Source: CAVXZE01 sp964615365
Lineage (GTDB): Bacteria > Myxococcota_A > UBA9160 > UBA6930
DNA: 64,000 nucleotides
Reading direction: 5' to 3'
Assembly: GCA_964615365.1 (NCBI GenBank)
Contig: CAZTOU010000001.1
Span: 169,322 to 233,321 of the forward strand
In this document: in pieces, positions 26,795 to 35,130 of the stretch
How the letters are laid out: each line of letters opens with the position of its first letter
Numbering within the stretch: position 1 is the first letter of the stretch
Position numbers and translations under genes: made by a program
The notes under the pieces: model-generated
Told to the model about the DNA's origin: nothing
Database searches by the model: none
The model's input: only the letters and a program-made list of their open reading frames with translations

Positions 26795-27684
26795 TGGGAA
26801 AGGTCTACGATGCCCTACGGCGCGCGGAGGAGCAGCGCAACCAGCGGGTTCGGGAGACCGCCGCCGCGCCCGCCGCACCTGTGGCTCCGGAGATACTCAT
26901 TCCGACCGGAGCGCCGCCCGAGCGGACTCCGGCGCCGGCCCTCCCGGCGAGGTCTCCGCGCCAGCCCTTTTGGAGGCGATGGCTCTCGCGCTCCTCCGGA
27001 GTGGCTCCCGAGACGGTGGGCGGGCTCAACAAGCGCCGCATCACCATGCTGCAGCCGGAATCCTATGTCGCCGAGCAGTTCCGGACCCTGCGCGCTCGTG
27101 TCGATGCCCTCGCCGCCCAGCAACCGCTTCGTACCATCTCCGTGACCAGCGCGGTCGCGGGGGAGGGAAAGACCACCGCCGCCGTCAACTTCGCGCTGGT
27201 GTCGGCCATGAGCGTCGGGCGGCGGGTCCTCCTGGTGGACTGCGATCTCCGCAGGCCGAAGGTGCACCAGTCCCTGGGGCTGCGCGTCGACGCCGGGCTC
27301 TCGGAGCTGCTGGAAGGTGAAGCCGCCCTGGAGGAGGCGATCATCCCGGTTCAGGGCTCTCCGCTCCAGGTGTTGCCGGTTCGCTCCATGCCGCACAACC
27401 CGTCGGAGCTGCTCGCCTCGGCGCGCATGCGCGAGTTGGCCGAGGAGCTGGCGGAGAGCTACGACCGGGTGGTCTTCGACGTGCCCGCGGTCCTCGGTAT
27501 CCCCGACGCCAAGATCCTTACCGATCTCTGCGACGGGGTGATCTTCGTGGTGAAGGCCGACTCGACCGCCGCGGAGGAGGTGACCTCCGCACTCGAGGTC
27601 GTCGACCGGCGCCGGGTGCTCGGCATGGTCCTGAACGGCGAAATCCGCGGCGCCGATCGCTACGGGTACGGATATGTGGAGTGA
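26794..27684 (+). CDS. BY-kinase (CpsD/Wzc-like tyrosine autokinase)
   Basis: A 296-residue cytoplasmic kinase. After a Pro/Ala-rich linker (residues 20-60), the conserved LQPESYVAEQFRTLRARV docking helix leads to Walker A SAVAGEGKTT, Walker A' VLLVDCDLRRPK and Walker B VVFDVPAVLG. It ends in a tyrosine-containing tail (RYGYGYVE), the expected autophosphorylation cluster but with only three Tyr. It would regulate the Wzz-type protein encoded two genes upstream by phosphorylation cycles. ATG 26794 shares one base with the ATPase stop. Confidence 0.9.
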   Translation: MGKVYDALRRAEEQRNQRVRETAAAPAAPVAPEILIPTGAPPERTPAPALPARSPRQPFWRRWLSRSSGVAPETVGGLNKRRITMLQPESYVAEQFRTLRARVDALAAQQPLRTISVTSAVAGEGKTTAAVNFALVSAMSVGRRVLLVDCDLRRPKVHQSLGLRVDAGLSELLEGEAALEEAIIPVQGSPLQVLPVRSMPHNPSELLASARMRELAEELAESYDRVVFDVPAVLGIPDAKILTDLCDGVIFVVKADSTAAEEVTSALEVVDRRRVLGMVLNGEIRGADRYGYGYVE

Positions 27685-27693
27685 GCAGGCGGC

Positions 27694-27732
27694 TCCAGCC
27701 AGGGCAGCGGCTCTTGAGTGACCCTGGCTGGA
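27694..27732 (+). terminator. Perfect 11-bp inverted repeat inside the EPS operon
   Basis: TCCAGCCAGGG and CCCTGGCTGGA are exact complements separated by 17 nt in the 70-nt gap between the BY-kinase and the WecA-like gene. No T-run follows, so it may be an mRNA-stability or partial-termination element rather than a full terminator. Confidence 0.4.
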
Positions 27733-27754
27733 ATCTGCCACGCCTGAGGGCCCC

Positions 27755-28852
27755 GTGACGATCTGGTCCATCACCTCCGCGTTTCTGATGGCGCTCGCGG
27801 CAACCGCCCTGGCGACGCCGATCGTCGCGCGACTCGCCAGGGCCGTGGGTGCCATCGACCGCCCCGACGAGCGTAAGGTGAACCGCCGCCCCGACATCCC
27901 GCTGATGGGCGGCTTCGCGGTGGCCCTGGGATTCTTCGTGGGGCTGGCGGTGGCGATCCTCTTCACCGCCGAGGAGGTCGGCTTCGGCCCCCACATGTCG
28001 GGTCTTCTCCTCGGGGGTCTTCTGGTGCTGAACCTCGGTGCCTTCGACGACCTCCGGGGACTCGGCGCGCTACCCAAGCTCGCGGTGCAGATTCTGGCAG
28101 CGGCCATCGCCATCTACTTCGGCTTCCAGATCGACCACCTGACGGACCCCTTCTCGCGCCAGGTCTGGTACTTCCCCACCTGGCTGGTCTGGGTGACGAC
28201 CACGCTCTGGATCGTCCTCGTCACCAACTCGATCAATCTGATGGACGGCCTCGACGGGCTGGCCAGCGGAGTGGCGGCCATCATCGCCGCGACCCTCACC
28301 TTGATCGCCTGGCAGGGGAATCACGTGTCGGGCGTCCTGGTGGGGGTCGCACTGGTCGGAGCGCTGCTCGGCTTCCTTCCCTACAACTTCCCCCCGGCGC
28401 GAATCTTCGTGGGGGACACCGGCGCCCTCTTCATCGGCTATTCACTCTCCCTGCTTGCGCTGGAGGGCTACCAACGGGTAACCCTTCTCACGTTCATCGT
28501 GCCGTTGCTCGCGCTGGCGGTTCCGCTCATCGACACGCTGCTCTCGATCCTGCGCCGGATGCGTCGAAGGACCAACATCATGCAGGCCGATCGCCATCAC
28601 ATCCATCACCGCCTGCTGGAGTCCGCGGGCTCCCAGCGCTCGGCGGTCTTCTCCATCTACTTCTTGACCGCCTGCTTCTGCATCATCGCGGTGTCCTTCA
28701 CACGGCTGGAGGGCTACGCCGCGATCGTGTTCCTCGGCGCCGTGGGTCTGCTCACCCTCCGGCTGCTGCGAAACCTGGGCTTCATCGACATCGGCGAGCC
28801 GAAGGACTCGGCACCCCGGGCGGCGACGGAAGTCGAAGGAGAGACGAAATGA
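27755..28852 (+). CDS. WecA/MraY-like polyprenyl-phosphate sugar-1-P transferase
   Basis: A 365-residue polytopic protein of the MraY/WecA family that would load the first sugar phosphate onto undecaprenyl phosphate. Typical motifs are present: DRPDERKVNRRPDIPLMGG, GAFDDLRGLG (Asp pair), NSINLMDGLDGLASG, FVGDTGALFIGY and the cytoplasmic His motif ADRHHIHHRLLE. GTG 27755 is the likely start. It is probably the EPS initiating enzyme, since no PglC/WcaJ-type transferase is visible in the window. Confidence 0.92.
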   Translation: MTIWSITSAFLMALAATALATPIVARLARAVGAIDRPDERKVNRRPDIPLMGGFAVALGFFVGLAVAILFTAEEVGFGPHMSGLLLGGLLVLNLGAFDDLRGLGALPKLAVQILAAAIAIYFGFQIDHLTDPFSRQVWYFPTWLVWVTTTLWIVLVTNSINLMDGLDGLASGVAAIIAATLTLIAWQGNHVSGVLVGVALVGALLGFLPYNFPPARIFVGDTGALFIGYSLSLLALEGYQRVTLLTFIVPLLALAVPLIDTLLSILRRMRRRTNIMQADRHHIHHRLLESAGSQRSAVFSIYFLTACFCIIAVSFTRLEGYAAIVFLGAVGLLTLRLLRNLGFIDIGEPKDSAPRAATEVEGETK

Positions 28853-29850
28853 GCCCGAAGCGCGCGCTGATCACGGGCATCACCGGGCAGGACGGCTCCT
28901 ACCTGGCCGAGCTGTTGCTGGAGAAGGGCTACCAGGTTCACGGAATGGTGCGCCGCTCCAGCACCGAGAGCTTCGAACGGATCGCGCACCTCTCCGGGCG
29001 GATCGAGCTGCACCAGGCGGACCTGCTCGATCAGATCTCGCTCTTGAGTCTGCTCCGCGAGAGCCGCCCCGACGAGGTCTACAACCTGGGGGCCCAGTCC
29101 TTCGTCCCCACTTCCTGGGTTCAGCCTTCGCTCACCGGAGAGTTCACGGCGCTCGGCGTCACCCGCATGCTCGACGCCCTGAAGCTGGTGGATTCGGAGA
29201 TCCGCTTCTACCAGGCTTCCAGCTCCGAGATGTTCGGGAGGGTGCGGGAGACTCCCCAGAACGAAGAGACTCCGTTTCATCCCCGCAGTCCCTACGGGGT
29301 CGCGAAGGTCTACGGTCATCACATCACCGTGAACTACCGCGAGAGCTTCGGCCTGTTCGCGGTGTCGGGGATCCTCTTCAATCACGAGTCGCCCCGCCGC
29401 GGTCGCGAGTTCGTCACCCGCAAGATCACCGAGGCGGTAGCGAAGCTCAAGCTCGGCCTCCAGGAGGAACTCCGATTGGGAAACCTCGACGCCAAGCGGG
29501 ACTGGGGATTCGCACCGGAGTACGTCGAGGCGATGTGGCGGATGCTCCAGCAGGACCGGCCCCGGGACTACGTGATCGGGACGGGTGAGCATCACTCGCC
29601 CGGCGAGTTCGTGAAGATCGCCTTCGATCACGTGGGTCTCGACCCGGCGGATTTCGTCCACGTCGATCCCGATCTGCTGCGGCCGGCCGAGGTCGACACG
29701 CTCCTCGCCGACCCGACCCGGGCTCGCGAGGAGCTGGGGTGGACCGCGAAGACGGGCTTCGAGGATCTGGTCCGCATCATGGTGGAGGCGGATCTCGAAG
29801 CCCAGGAGAGACTGAGCGGGCGGCGCCGCGACGGGCAGGGCAGCCGATGA
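28849..29850 (+). CDS. gmd: GDP-mannose 4,6-dehydratase
   Basis: A 333-residue short-chain dehydrogenase-type enzyme converting GDP-mannose to GDP-4-keto-6-deoxymannose. The cofactor loop is GITGQDGSY, the catalytic set includes SSSEMFG and YGVAK (Tyr/Lys), and FNHESPRRGREFVTRKI and NLDAKRDWG are hallmarks of GMD over other epimerases. The start overlaps the previous stop as ATGA. With the mannose-1-P guanylyltransferase at 32122 it gives a complete GDP-mannose to 6-deoxyhexose precursor route, although no dedicated reductase is evident. Confidence 0.93.
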   Translation: MSPKRALITGITGQDGSYLAELLLEKGYQVHGMVRRSSTESFERIAHLSGRIELHQADLLDQISLLSLLRESRPDEVYNLGAQSFVPTSWVQPSLTGEFTALGVTRMLDALKLVDSEIRFYQASSSEMFGRVRETPQNEETPFHPRSPYGVAKVYGHHITVNYRESFGLFAVSGILFNHESPRRGREFVTRKITEAVAKLKLGLQEELRLGNLDAKRDWGFAPEYVEAMWRMLQQDRPRDYVIGTGEHHSPGEFVKIAFDHVGLDPADFVHVDPDLLRPAEVDTLLADPTRAREELGWTAKTGFEDLVRIMVEADLEAQERLSGRRRDGQGSR

Positions 29851-30818
29851 GCAGTCGCGATTCCTCTCGCTGCGCGCTGGTGACCGGCGGCGCCGGCTTC
29901 ATCGGCAGTCACATCGCGGACCACCTGCTCGACGGGGGCTGGAAGGTCAAGATCCTCGACGACTTCTCTTCGGGTCGCGAGGAGAACCTCGCCCACTGCC
30001 GGGATCGGATCGAGCTCCTGCGCGGTGACATGTGCGATCCCGAGCTCGTCGCGCGGGCCGTCCGCGATGTGGAGGTCGTCTTCCATCAGGCTGCGCTCGC
30101 CTCGGTCCCGCGCAGCGTCGCCGAGCCGGAGAGAACCAACGGCGTCAACATCACCGGGACTCTCGGCCTGCTGGAAGCCGCGCGGCGGGCGGGAGTTCGC
30201 CGGCTGGTCTTCGCCGCCTCCTCTTCGGTCTACGGCGACACGCCGACGCTGCCCAAGGTGGAGACGATGCCCCCCAACCCCATGTCGCCCTACGCACTGC
30301 AGAAGTACGTGGGAGAGACCTACTGCCGCCTCTACACCCGGCTCTACGGCTTCGAGACCGTCGCCCTGCGCTACTTCAACGTGTACGGCCCGAGGCAGAA
30401 CCCGGAGAGCGAGTACGCCGCGGTGATCCCCAAGTTCGTGACGGCGTGTCTCGAGAACAGATCGCCGCGGATCTACGGGGACGGAGAGCAGACCCGCGAC
30501 TTCACCTTCGTCTCCGACGCGGTTCGGGCCAATCTCCTGGCCGCTGACGCCCCGCGCGCCGCGGGGACGGTGATGAACGTCGCCGGCGGGAGGCGCTTCA
30601 GCCTGAATCAACTGCTGCGCGAAATCATCGAGCTGACCGGTGCGGAGGTGGAGCCGATACACGATCCGCCGCGGGCGGGCGACGTGCGAGACAGCCTCGC
30701 CGATCTAGGTCGGGCCCACGAGCTGCTCGGCTATGCTGCGAGCGTCCCTGTGCGTGAGGGGCTCCTGCGCACCATCGAGCACTTCGATGGGCGACCTCGA
30801 GGAGACGCGGGAGTATGA
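29847..30818 (+). CDS. NAD-dependent epimerase/dehydratase (GalE/WbpP-like)
   Basis: A 323-residue extended SDR enzyme. It has the GGAGFIGSHIADHLL nucleotide loop, the SSSVYGDTPTLP segment and the YALQKYVGE Tyr-x3-Lys pair. The RYFNVYGPRQNPESEYAAVIPKF stretch is typical of UDP-GlcNAc/UDP-glucose 4-epimerases such as WbpP. It could alternatively reduce or epimerise the GMD product, but the sequence is closer to UDP-hexose epimerases. ATG 29847 overlaps the gmd stop (ATGA). Confidence 0.85.
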   Translation: MSSRDSSRCALVTGGAGFIGSHIADHLLDGGWKVKILDDFSSGREENLAHCRDRIELLRGDMCDPELVARAVRDVEVVFHQAALASVPRSVAEPERTNGVNITGTLGLLEAARRAGVRRLVFAASSSVYGDTPTLPKVETMPPNPMSPYALQKYVGETYCRLYTRLYGFETVALRYFNVYGPRQNPESEYAAVIPKFVTACLENRSPRIYGDGEQTRDFTFVSDAVRANLLAADAPRAAGTVMNVAGGRRFSLNQLLREIIELTGAEVEPIHDPPRAGDVRDSLADLGRAHELLGYAASVPVREGLLRTIEHFDGRPRGDAGV

Positions 30819-32125
30819 ACATCTGCGTGATCGGAACCGGCTACGTGGGACTGGTGACCGGCGCCTGCTTCGCCGAGTTCGGCGTCAACGTGACCTGCGT
30901 CGACAACGACGTCGACAAGATCGAGGCTCTCGATCGGGGGGAGATCCCGATCTACGAGCCGGGACTGGGACAGCTGGTCGAGCGGAACGTCCGGGAGGGA
31001 CGCCTCTCCTTCACCAGCGATACCGGCGAGGCGGTGCGGTCCTCCCTGGTGGTCCTGATCGCCGTCCAGACGCCGGCCCGACCCGATGGGGGGACCAATC
31101 TCTCGGCGGTGGAGGAGGTCGCCCGGGAGATCGGCCGGAACCTGAACGGCTACAAGGTGATCATGACCAAGAGCACGGTCCCGGTGGGGGCCGCCTACCG
31201 CGTTCGCGACCTGATCCGGGCGGAGATCGACCGCCTGGGAGAGGAAGTGAGCTTCAGCGTCGCCTCGAATCCCGAGTTCCTTCGCGAAGGAGCGGCGATC
31301 CAGGACTTCATGCGCCCGGATCGGGTGGTGATCGGCACCGATGAGGATGCGCCGCTGGCGATCCTGAAGGATCTGTATCGTCCGCTCTACCTGAACGAGG
31401 TCCCCTTCGTATTCACCAACATCCCCACCGCGGAGCTGACCAAGTACGCCGGCAACGCCTTCCTCGCCACCAAGGTCTCCTTCATCAACGAGATCGCGAA
31501 TCTCTGCGAGAAGATCGGTGCCGACGTCCAGGCGGTCGCCCGCGGCATCGGGCTGGACGGGCGGATCGGCGGGAAGTTCCTGCACGCGGGCCCCGGCTTC
31601 GGCGGGTCCTGCTTCCCCAAGGACACCCGCTCGGCAGCCCACTTCGCCAAGGAGGCGGGAGAACGTCTGGAGATCGTCGAGGCGGTGATCCGGGTGAACC
31701 AGCGCCAGCGCGAGCGCATGGTCGAGAAGATTCGAGCCGCGGTGGGAGGGGATCTCTCCGGAAAGACCATCGCGGTGCTCGGGCTCTCCTTCAAGCCCGA
31801 GACCGACGACATGCGCGACGCGCCCTCCGTGGACATCATCCGCGGTCTGCTCGAGCTGGGTGCCGCGGTCCGAGCCTTCGATCCGGTGGCGATGACACCG
31901 GCGGCGAGCCTGCTTCCCGAGGTGACCTTCGCGAAGGATCCCTACCAGGCCTGCGAGGGCGGCGATGCCATGGTCATCGTCACGGAGTGGAACCAGTTCC
32001 GCATGCTCGATCTCGATCGGATCAGGAGCGGGCTGCGGCAGCCGCTGGTGGTGGATCTCCGCAACGTCTACAAGCCGGATCAGATGCAGAGGGCGGGCTT
32101 CCAGTACGTCAGCGTGGGACGGTGA
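30815..32125 (+). CDS. ugd: UDP-glucose 6-dehydrogenase
   Basis: A 436-residue enzyme making UDP-glucuronate from UDP-glucose with two NAD+. It starts with the GTGYVGLVTGACFAEFG Rossmann loop, has the STVPVG segment, the EFLREGAA substrate motif and catalytic Cys266 in GPGFGGSCFPKDT; the C-terminal domain begins VLGLSFKPETDDMRDAP. GDP-mannose dehydrogenases are close relatives, but the Cys context and the neighbours fit UGD. The start is fused to the previous stop as ATGA. It implies uronic acid in the polysaccharide. Confidence 0.92.
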   Translation: MNICVIGTGYVGLVTGACFAEFGVNVTCVDNDVDKIEALDRGEIPIYEPGLGQLVERNVREGRLSFTSDTGEAVRSSLVVLIAVQTPARPDGGTNLSAVEEVAREIGRNLNGYKVIMTKSTVPVGAAYRVRDLIRAEIDRLGEEVSFSVASNPEFLREGAAIQDFMRPDRVVIGTDEDAPLAILKDLYRPLYLNEVPFVFTNIPTAELTKYAGNAFLATKVSFINEIANLCEKIGADVQAVARGIGLDGRIGGKFLHAGPGFGGSCFPKDTRSAAHFAKEAGERLEIVEAVIRVNQRQRERMVEKIRAAVGGDLSGKTIAVLGLSFKPETDDMRDAPSVDIIRGLLELGAAVRAFDPVAMTPAASLLPEVTFAKDPYQACEGGDAMVIVTEWNQFRMLDLDRIRSGLRQPLVVDLRNVYKPDQMQRAGFQYVSVGR

Positions 32126-33216
32126 GCCCCGCCCGGGGGCGCCCGATCCGCGCGGTGATCCTCGCGGGAGGTTCCGGAACCCGATTCTGGCCCGTCTCCC
32201 GGGGGTCCCGACCCAAACCCCTGCTGCGCGTCGGCGGACGGACGACCCTGCTCGAATCGACGCTGGCGCGGGCCCGGCGTTTCGCGTCTCCAGACCAGAT
32301 CTGGATGGTGTGCGCCCGGGAGCACGCGCGGGTGATGCGCGCCGTCTCGGGTCTTCCGGGGCGGAGGGTCGTGGTGGAGCCCCGGGGCCGCAACACCGCG
32401 CTGGCCGTGGGGACAATGGCCCAGCGGCTCGCTCGGGAGGACCCGGATGCGATCCTGGCGGTGCTGCCGGCCGATCACAAGATCCCCGATGCCGGGGCCT
32501 TCGCAAGCGCGATTCGCCGTGCCGCCGACGCCGCGGCGGGTGAAGGGGTGCTGGTCACCCTGGGCATCCGGCCGACCCGACCCGAGACCGGCTACGGGTA
32601 CATTCGCGTGGGACGCCCCGCCGGCTCCGGCTACCCGGGCCTGCTCCGGGTGGCCCGTTTCGTCGAGAAGCCGGATCGCGCCCGCGCGAAGCGGTACACC
32701 AGCAGCGGCCGGTACCTGTGGAACGCGGGGGTCTTCGTATGGACCGCGCGGGCGATTCTGGAGGAGATCGCGACACACGCGCCGTCGGTCCACCGGGCCC
32801 TCGCTCCGCTCCGCAGGGCGGGAAAGGGGCGGCGTGCCTGGGCCGAGGCGATGGAGGTGGCCTACCGCCGCGCACCCTCCCTGCCCATCGACACCGCGGT
32901 CCTCGAGCCGAGCCGCCGCGTCTGGTGCCTTCCCGCGGATTTCCAGTGGAGCGACCTGGGGACGTGGAAGTCACTCGCCGACGAGCTGGGTGTGGGGGAA
33001 AATGTGACCCAGGTCATGGACGGTGAGGTCATTCTCCACGATGCCAGCGGGAACCTGGTGCAGGCCGGGGAGAGGCCCATCGTGCTCCTGGGCGTCAGCG
33101 GACTCGCGGTGATCGACGCAGGGGACGCGGTGCTGGTCTCCAGCCTCGAGAGGAGCCCGGAGGTCGGAAAGGTGGTTTCGCTGTTGCGAAGGCGGGGACG
33201 AAGCGATCTCATCTAG
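32122..33216 (+). CDS. manC: Mannose-1-phosphate guanylyltransferase
   Basis: A 364-residue nucleotidyltransferase producing GDP-mannose. The pyrophosphorylase loop AGGSGTRFWPVSR, the LPADHKIPD metal site, ETGYGYIRVG and the FVEKP motif are all present; there is no C-terminal isomerase domain, so it is the short monofunctional type. GTG 32122 overlaps the ugd stop (GTGA). It is the last gene of the run of 4-nt overlaps starting at 28849 and feeds the GMD encoded in the same operon. Confidence 0.92.
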   Translation: MSPARGRPIRAVILAGGSGTRFWPVSRGSRPKPLLRVGGRTTLLESTLARARRFASPDQIWMVCAREHARVMRAVSGLPGRRVVVEPRGRNTALAVGTMAQRLAREDPDAILAVLPADHKIPDAGAFASAIRRAADAAAGEGVLVTLGIRPTRPETGYGYIRVGRPAGSGYPGLLRVARFVEKPDRARAKRYTSSGRYLWNAGVFVWTARAILEEIATHAPSVHRALAPLRRAGKGRRAWAEAMEVAYRRAPSLPIDTAVLEPSRRVWCLPADFQWSDLGTWKSLADELGVGENVTQVMDGEVILHDASGNLVQAGERPIVLLGVSGLAVIDAGDAVLVSSLERSPEVGKVVSLLRRRGRSDLI

Positions 33217-33266
33217 GGGTCTTGTCACCAGAGTCAGGTCCTTGAAATCGGAGTAGAGGTGGTGCC

Positions 33267-33950
33267 ATGGCGACGTCTGGACCCGCGCGTGATGCACTCG
33301 ACATCGCACGTAGCATTCCGTTGTTCGCAGGCGTGGTAGACGCCGATCTGGCGCAGATCGCCTCGCACCTGATCGAGCGCCGCTACCCGAGGGACACCAC
33401 CATCGTCGAGGAGGGCCTGCCCGGCGATTACATGTACATCATCCGCGAGGGACGGGTGAAGGTCACCAAGCTCTCCGACGACGGGCGCGAGAAGATCCTC
33501 GAGTTTCTGGAGGAGGGAGCCTTCGTCGGCGAGATGGCGCTGTTCGAGCGGGCACCGCGCTCGGCGTCGGTGAAGACCCTCACTCCGGTGCGTCTGCTCG
33601 CGCTGTCCCGGACCGATTTCATCGGAACGCTCAGGAAGAGCCCCGATCTCGCCATGTCCGTGATCCAGGAGCTCTCGCGTCGCCTGCGAACCATCAACGA
33701 GCAGGCCAGCGCACTCTCTTTTCAGCGCGTCAAGGACCGCACCAAGGGTCTCCTCGAGCGGCTCGCACGGGAGCCCTACGGCGACGGCTGTCGCCACCGC
33801 ACGCCGTCCCTCACCCACCAGCAGATCGCCGACATGATCGGCACCTCGCGAGAGACGGTCACGCGGGTCGTCAAGGAGCTCAAGACGGACGGCTGGCTCG
33901 AGCAGGAGGGCAAGCACTACCTCGTCCCCACCCCGGTACCCAAGGACTGA
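33267..33950 (+). CDS. Crp/Fnr-family transcription regulator
   Basis: A 227-residue protein with an N-terminal cyclic-nucleotide-binding-like beta-roll (PGDYMYIIREGRVKV, GEMALFERAPRSASV), a dimer helix and a C-terminal winged helix (THQQIADMIGTSRETVTRVVKEL). There are no Fnr-type Cys clusters. The PRSASV phosphate-binding cassette resembles cAMP-binding CRP more than FNR, but the effector is uncertain. It lies 50 nt after the EPS precursor genes and may respond to energy or cyclic-nucleotide signals to tune the locus. Confidence 0.88.
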   Translation: MATSGPARDALDIARSIPLFAGVVDADLAQIASHLIERRYPRDTTIVEEGLPGDYMYIIREGRVKVTKLSDDGREKILEFLEEGAFVGEMALFERAPRSASVKTLTPVRLLALSRTDFIGTLRKSPDLAMSVIQELSRRLRTINEQASALSFQRVKDRTKGLLERLAREPYGDGCRHRTPSLTHQQIADMIGTSRETVTRVVKELKTDGWLEQEGKHYLVPTPVPKD

Positions 33951-34032
33951 CACGGACACCGGCGGAGTCTGGGCCCGGCCAGTTACAGAATCGTGACTCA
34001 GGGCCGGCGGGTGCCGATCCGATACGCTCCGG

Positions 34033-35130
34033 GTGACGATTCGGGATCCGGAATTCGCCAGCTGGATGGTGGGATCGATGCGCTCCGGGGTGGTGGCCAT
34101 CGACACCGGTGGTCGCGTGGTCGCCCTGAGCCGCGATGCGCAGCAGATTCTGGGCTGTCCGGAGGGGCCGCCCGGGGCGCTGCTCGGGTGCCCCTGTGAG
34201 CAGGTCCTGGCGGCGCAGCCCACCGTCCTGGCCCGGCTCCGCGAGGCCCTCGACGGTCGGGATCGGCCCAGCCGCGCCGAGCTGGTTCTGGAGCCGGTGC
34301 GCGGCCGCCCCGCCCGCACCATTGGATTCACGCTGCTCTGCGTGCGCGACCCGTCCCGGGCGGTGCGGGGAGCGGCGATCGTATTCCGCGATCTCACCCC
34401 CTTCGAGCGCATGGACGAGCAGGACCGCCTGCGAGATCGCCTGGCCGCGCTCGGCCAGATGGCCGCGGGCCTGGCGCACGCGATCCGCAATCCCCTGGCC
34501 AGCATGGAGGTGCTGGCAGGGCTGCTGAAGCGCCAGCTGGGCGAGCGTCCCGAAGAGATCTCCCTGGTCGAGGAGCTGATGGGCGAATTGCGCGCCCTGG
34601 CTGGAATGGTCACCGCGAGCCTCGAGTACGTGCGGCCCGTCTCGATCGTTCGGGTGCCCTGTGACCCCCGGTCGCTTCTGGAAGCTGCTCTCGAGCTGGC
34701 CCGGGCCCGCATCCTCTTCACCGGCGCGATCCAGCGGGAGTACGCCGCCGCGCTCCCGCGGATCGCCGCGGACTCCGACGAGCTCCGGACGGCCCTCGCC
34801 GACCTCCTGGTCAACGCCCTGGAGGCGATGCGCGAGGATGGACCGGAGAAGCGGCACCGGCTGAGCCTCCAGTTGCGGGCGGACGGCGCCGGCAACGAGA
34901 GGCGCGAGCTCGAGATCCGCATCTCGGACAGCGGGCCGGGGATTCCCGAGGAGATCCGAGAGCGCATCTTCTATCCCTTCTTCACCACCAAGGAGAGGGG
35001 CTCCGGGGTGGGCCTCTCCAACGCACAGAAGGTGATTCTGAGTCACGGTGGATCCATCGGGGTAGAGGAGAGAGTCGGAGGCGGCAGCACCTTCTGCGTC
35101 CGTCTGCCCCTCGAGGAGGTCGTCCGGTGA
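34033..35130 (+). CDS. Soluble PAS histidine kinase (NtrB-like)
   Basis: A 365-residue kinase without membrane helices. A PAS domain (residues 10-120) is followed by a DHp with His149 in GLAHAIRNPLASM and an HATPase with an N-box (LLVNALEAM), G1 (SDSGPGIPEE), F (FYPFFTTKE) and G2 (GSGVGLSNAQK). GTG 34033 is the start. The stop overlaps the next response regulator as GTGA, so the two are a cognate pair. It differs from PrsK of classical exosortase systems, which is larger and membrane-bound. Confidence 0.9.
   Translation: MTIRDPEFASWMVGSMRSGVVAIDTGGRVVALSRDAQQILGCPEGPPGALLGCPCEQVLAAQPTVLARLREALDGRDRPSRAELVLEPVRGRPARTIGFTLLCVRDPSRAVRGAAIVFRDLTPFERMDEQDRLRDRLAALGQMAAGLAHAIRNPLASMEVLAGLLKRQLGERPEEISLVEELMGELRALAGMVTASLEYVRPVSIVRVPCDPRSLLEAALELARARILFTGAIQREYAAALPRIAADSDELRTALADLLVNALEAMREDGPEKRHRLSLQLRADGAGNERRELEIRISDSGPGIPEEIRERIFYPFFTTKERGSGVGLSNAQKVILSHGGSIGVEERVGGGSTFCVRLPLEEVVR

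Noticed and set aside
33977..34013. CCGGCC / GGCCGG inverted repeat before the NtrB-like kinase
   Set aside because: Only 6 bp with a loop of about 20 nt, a level expected by chance in DNA this GC-rich.
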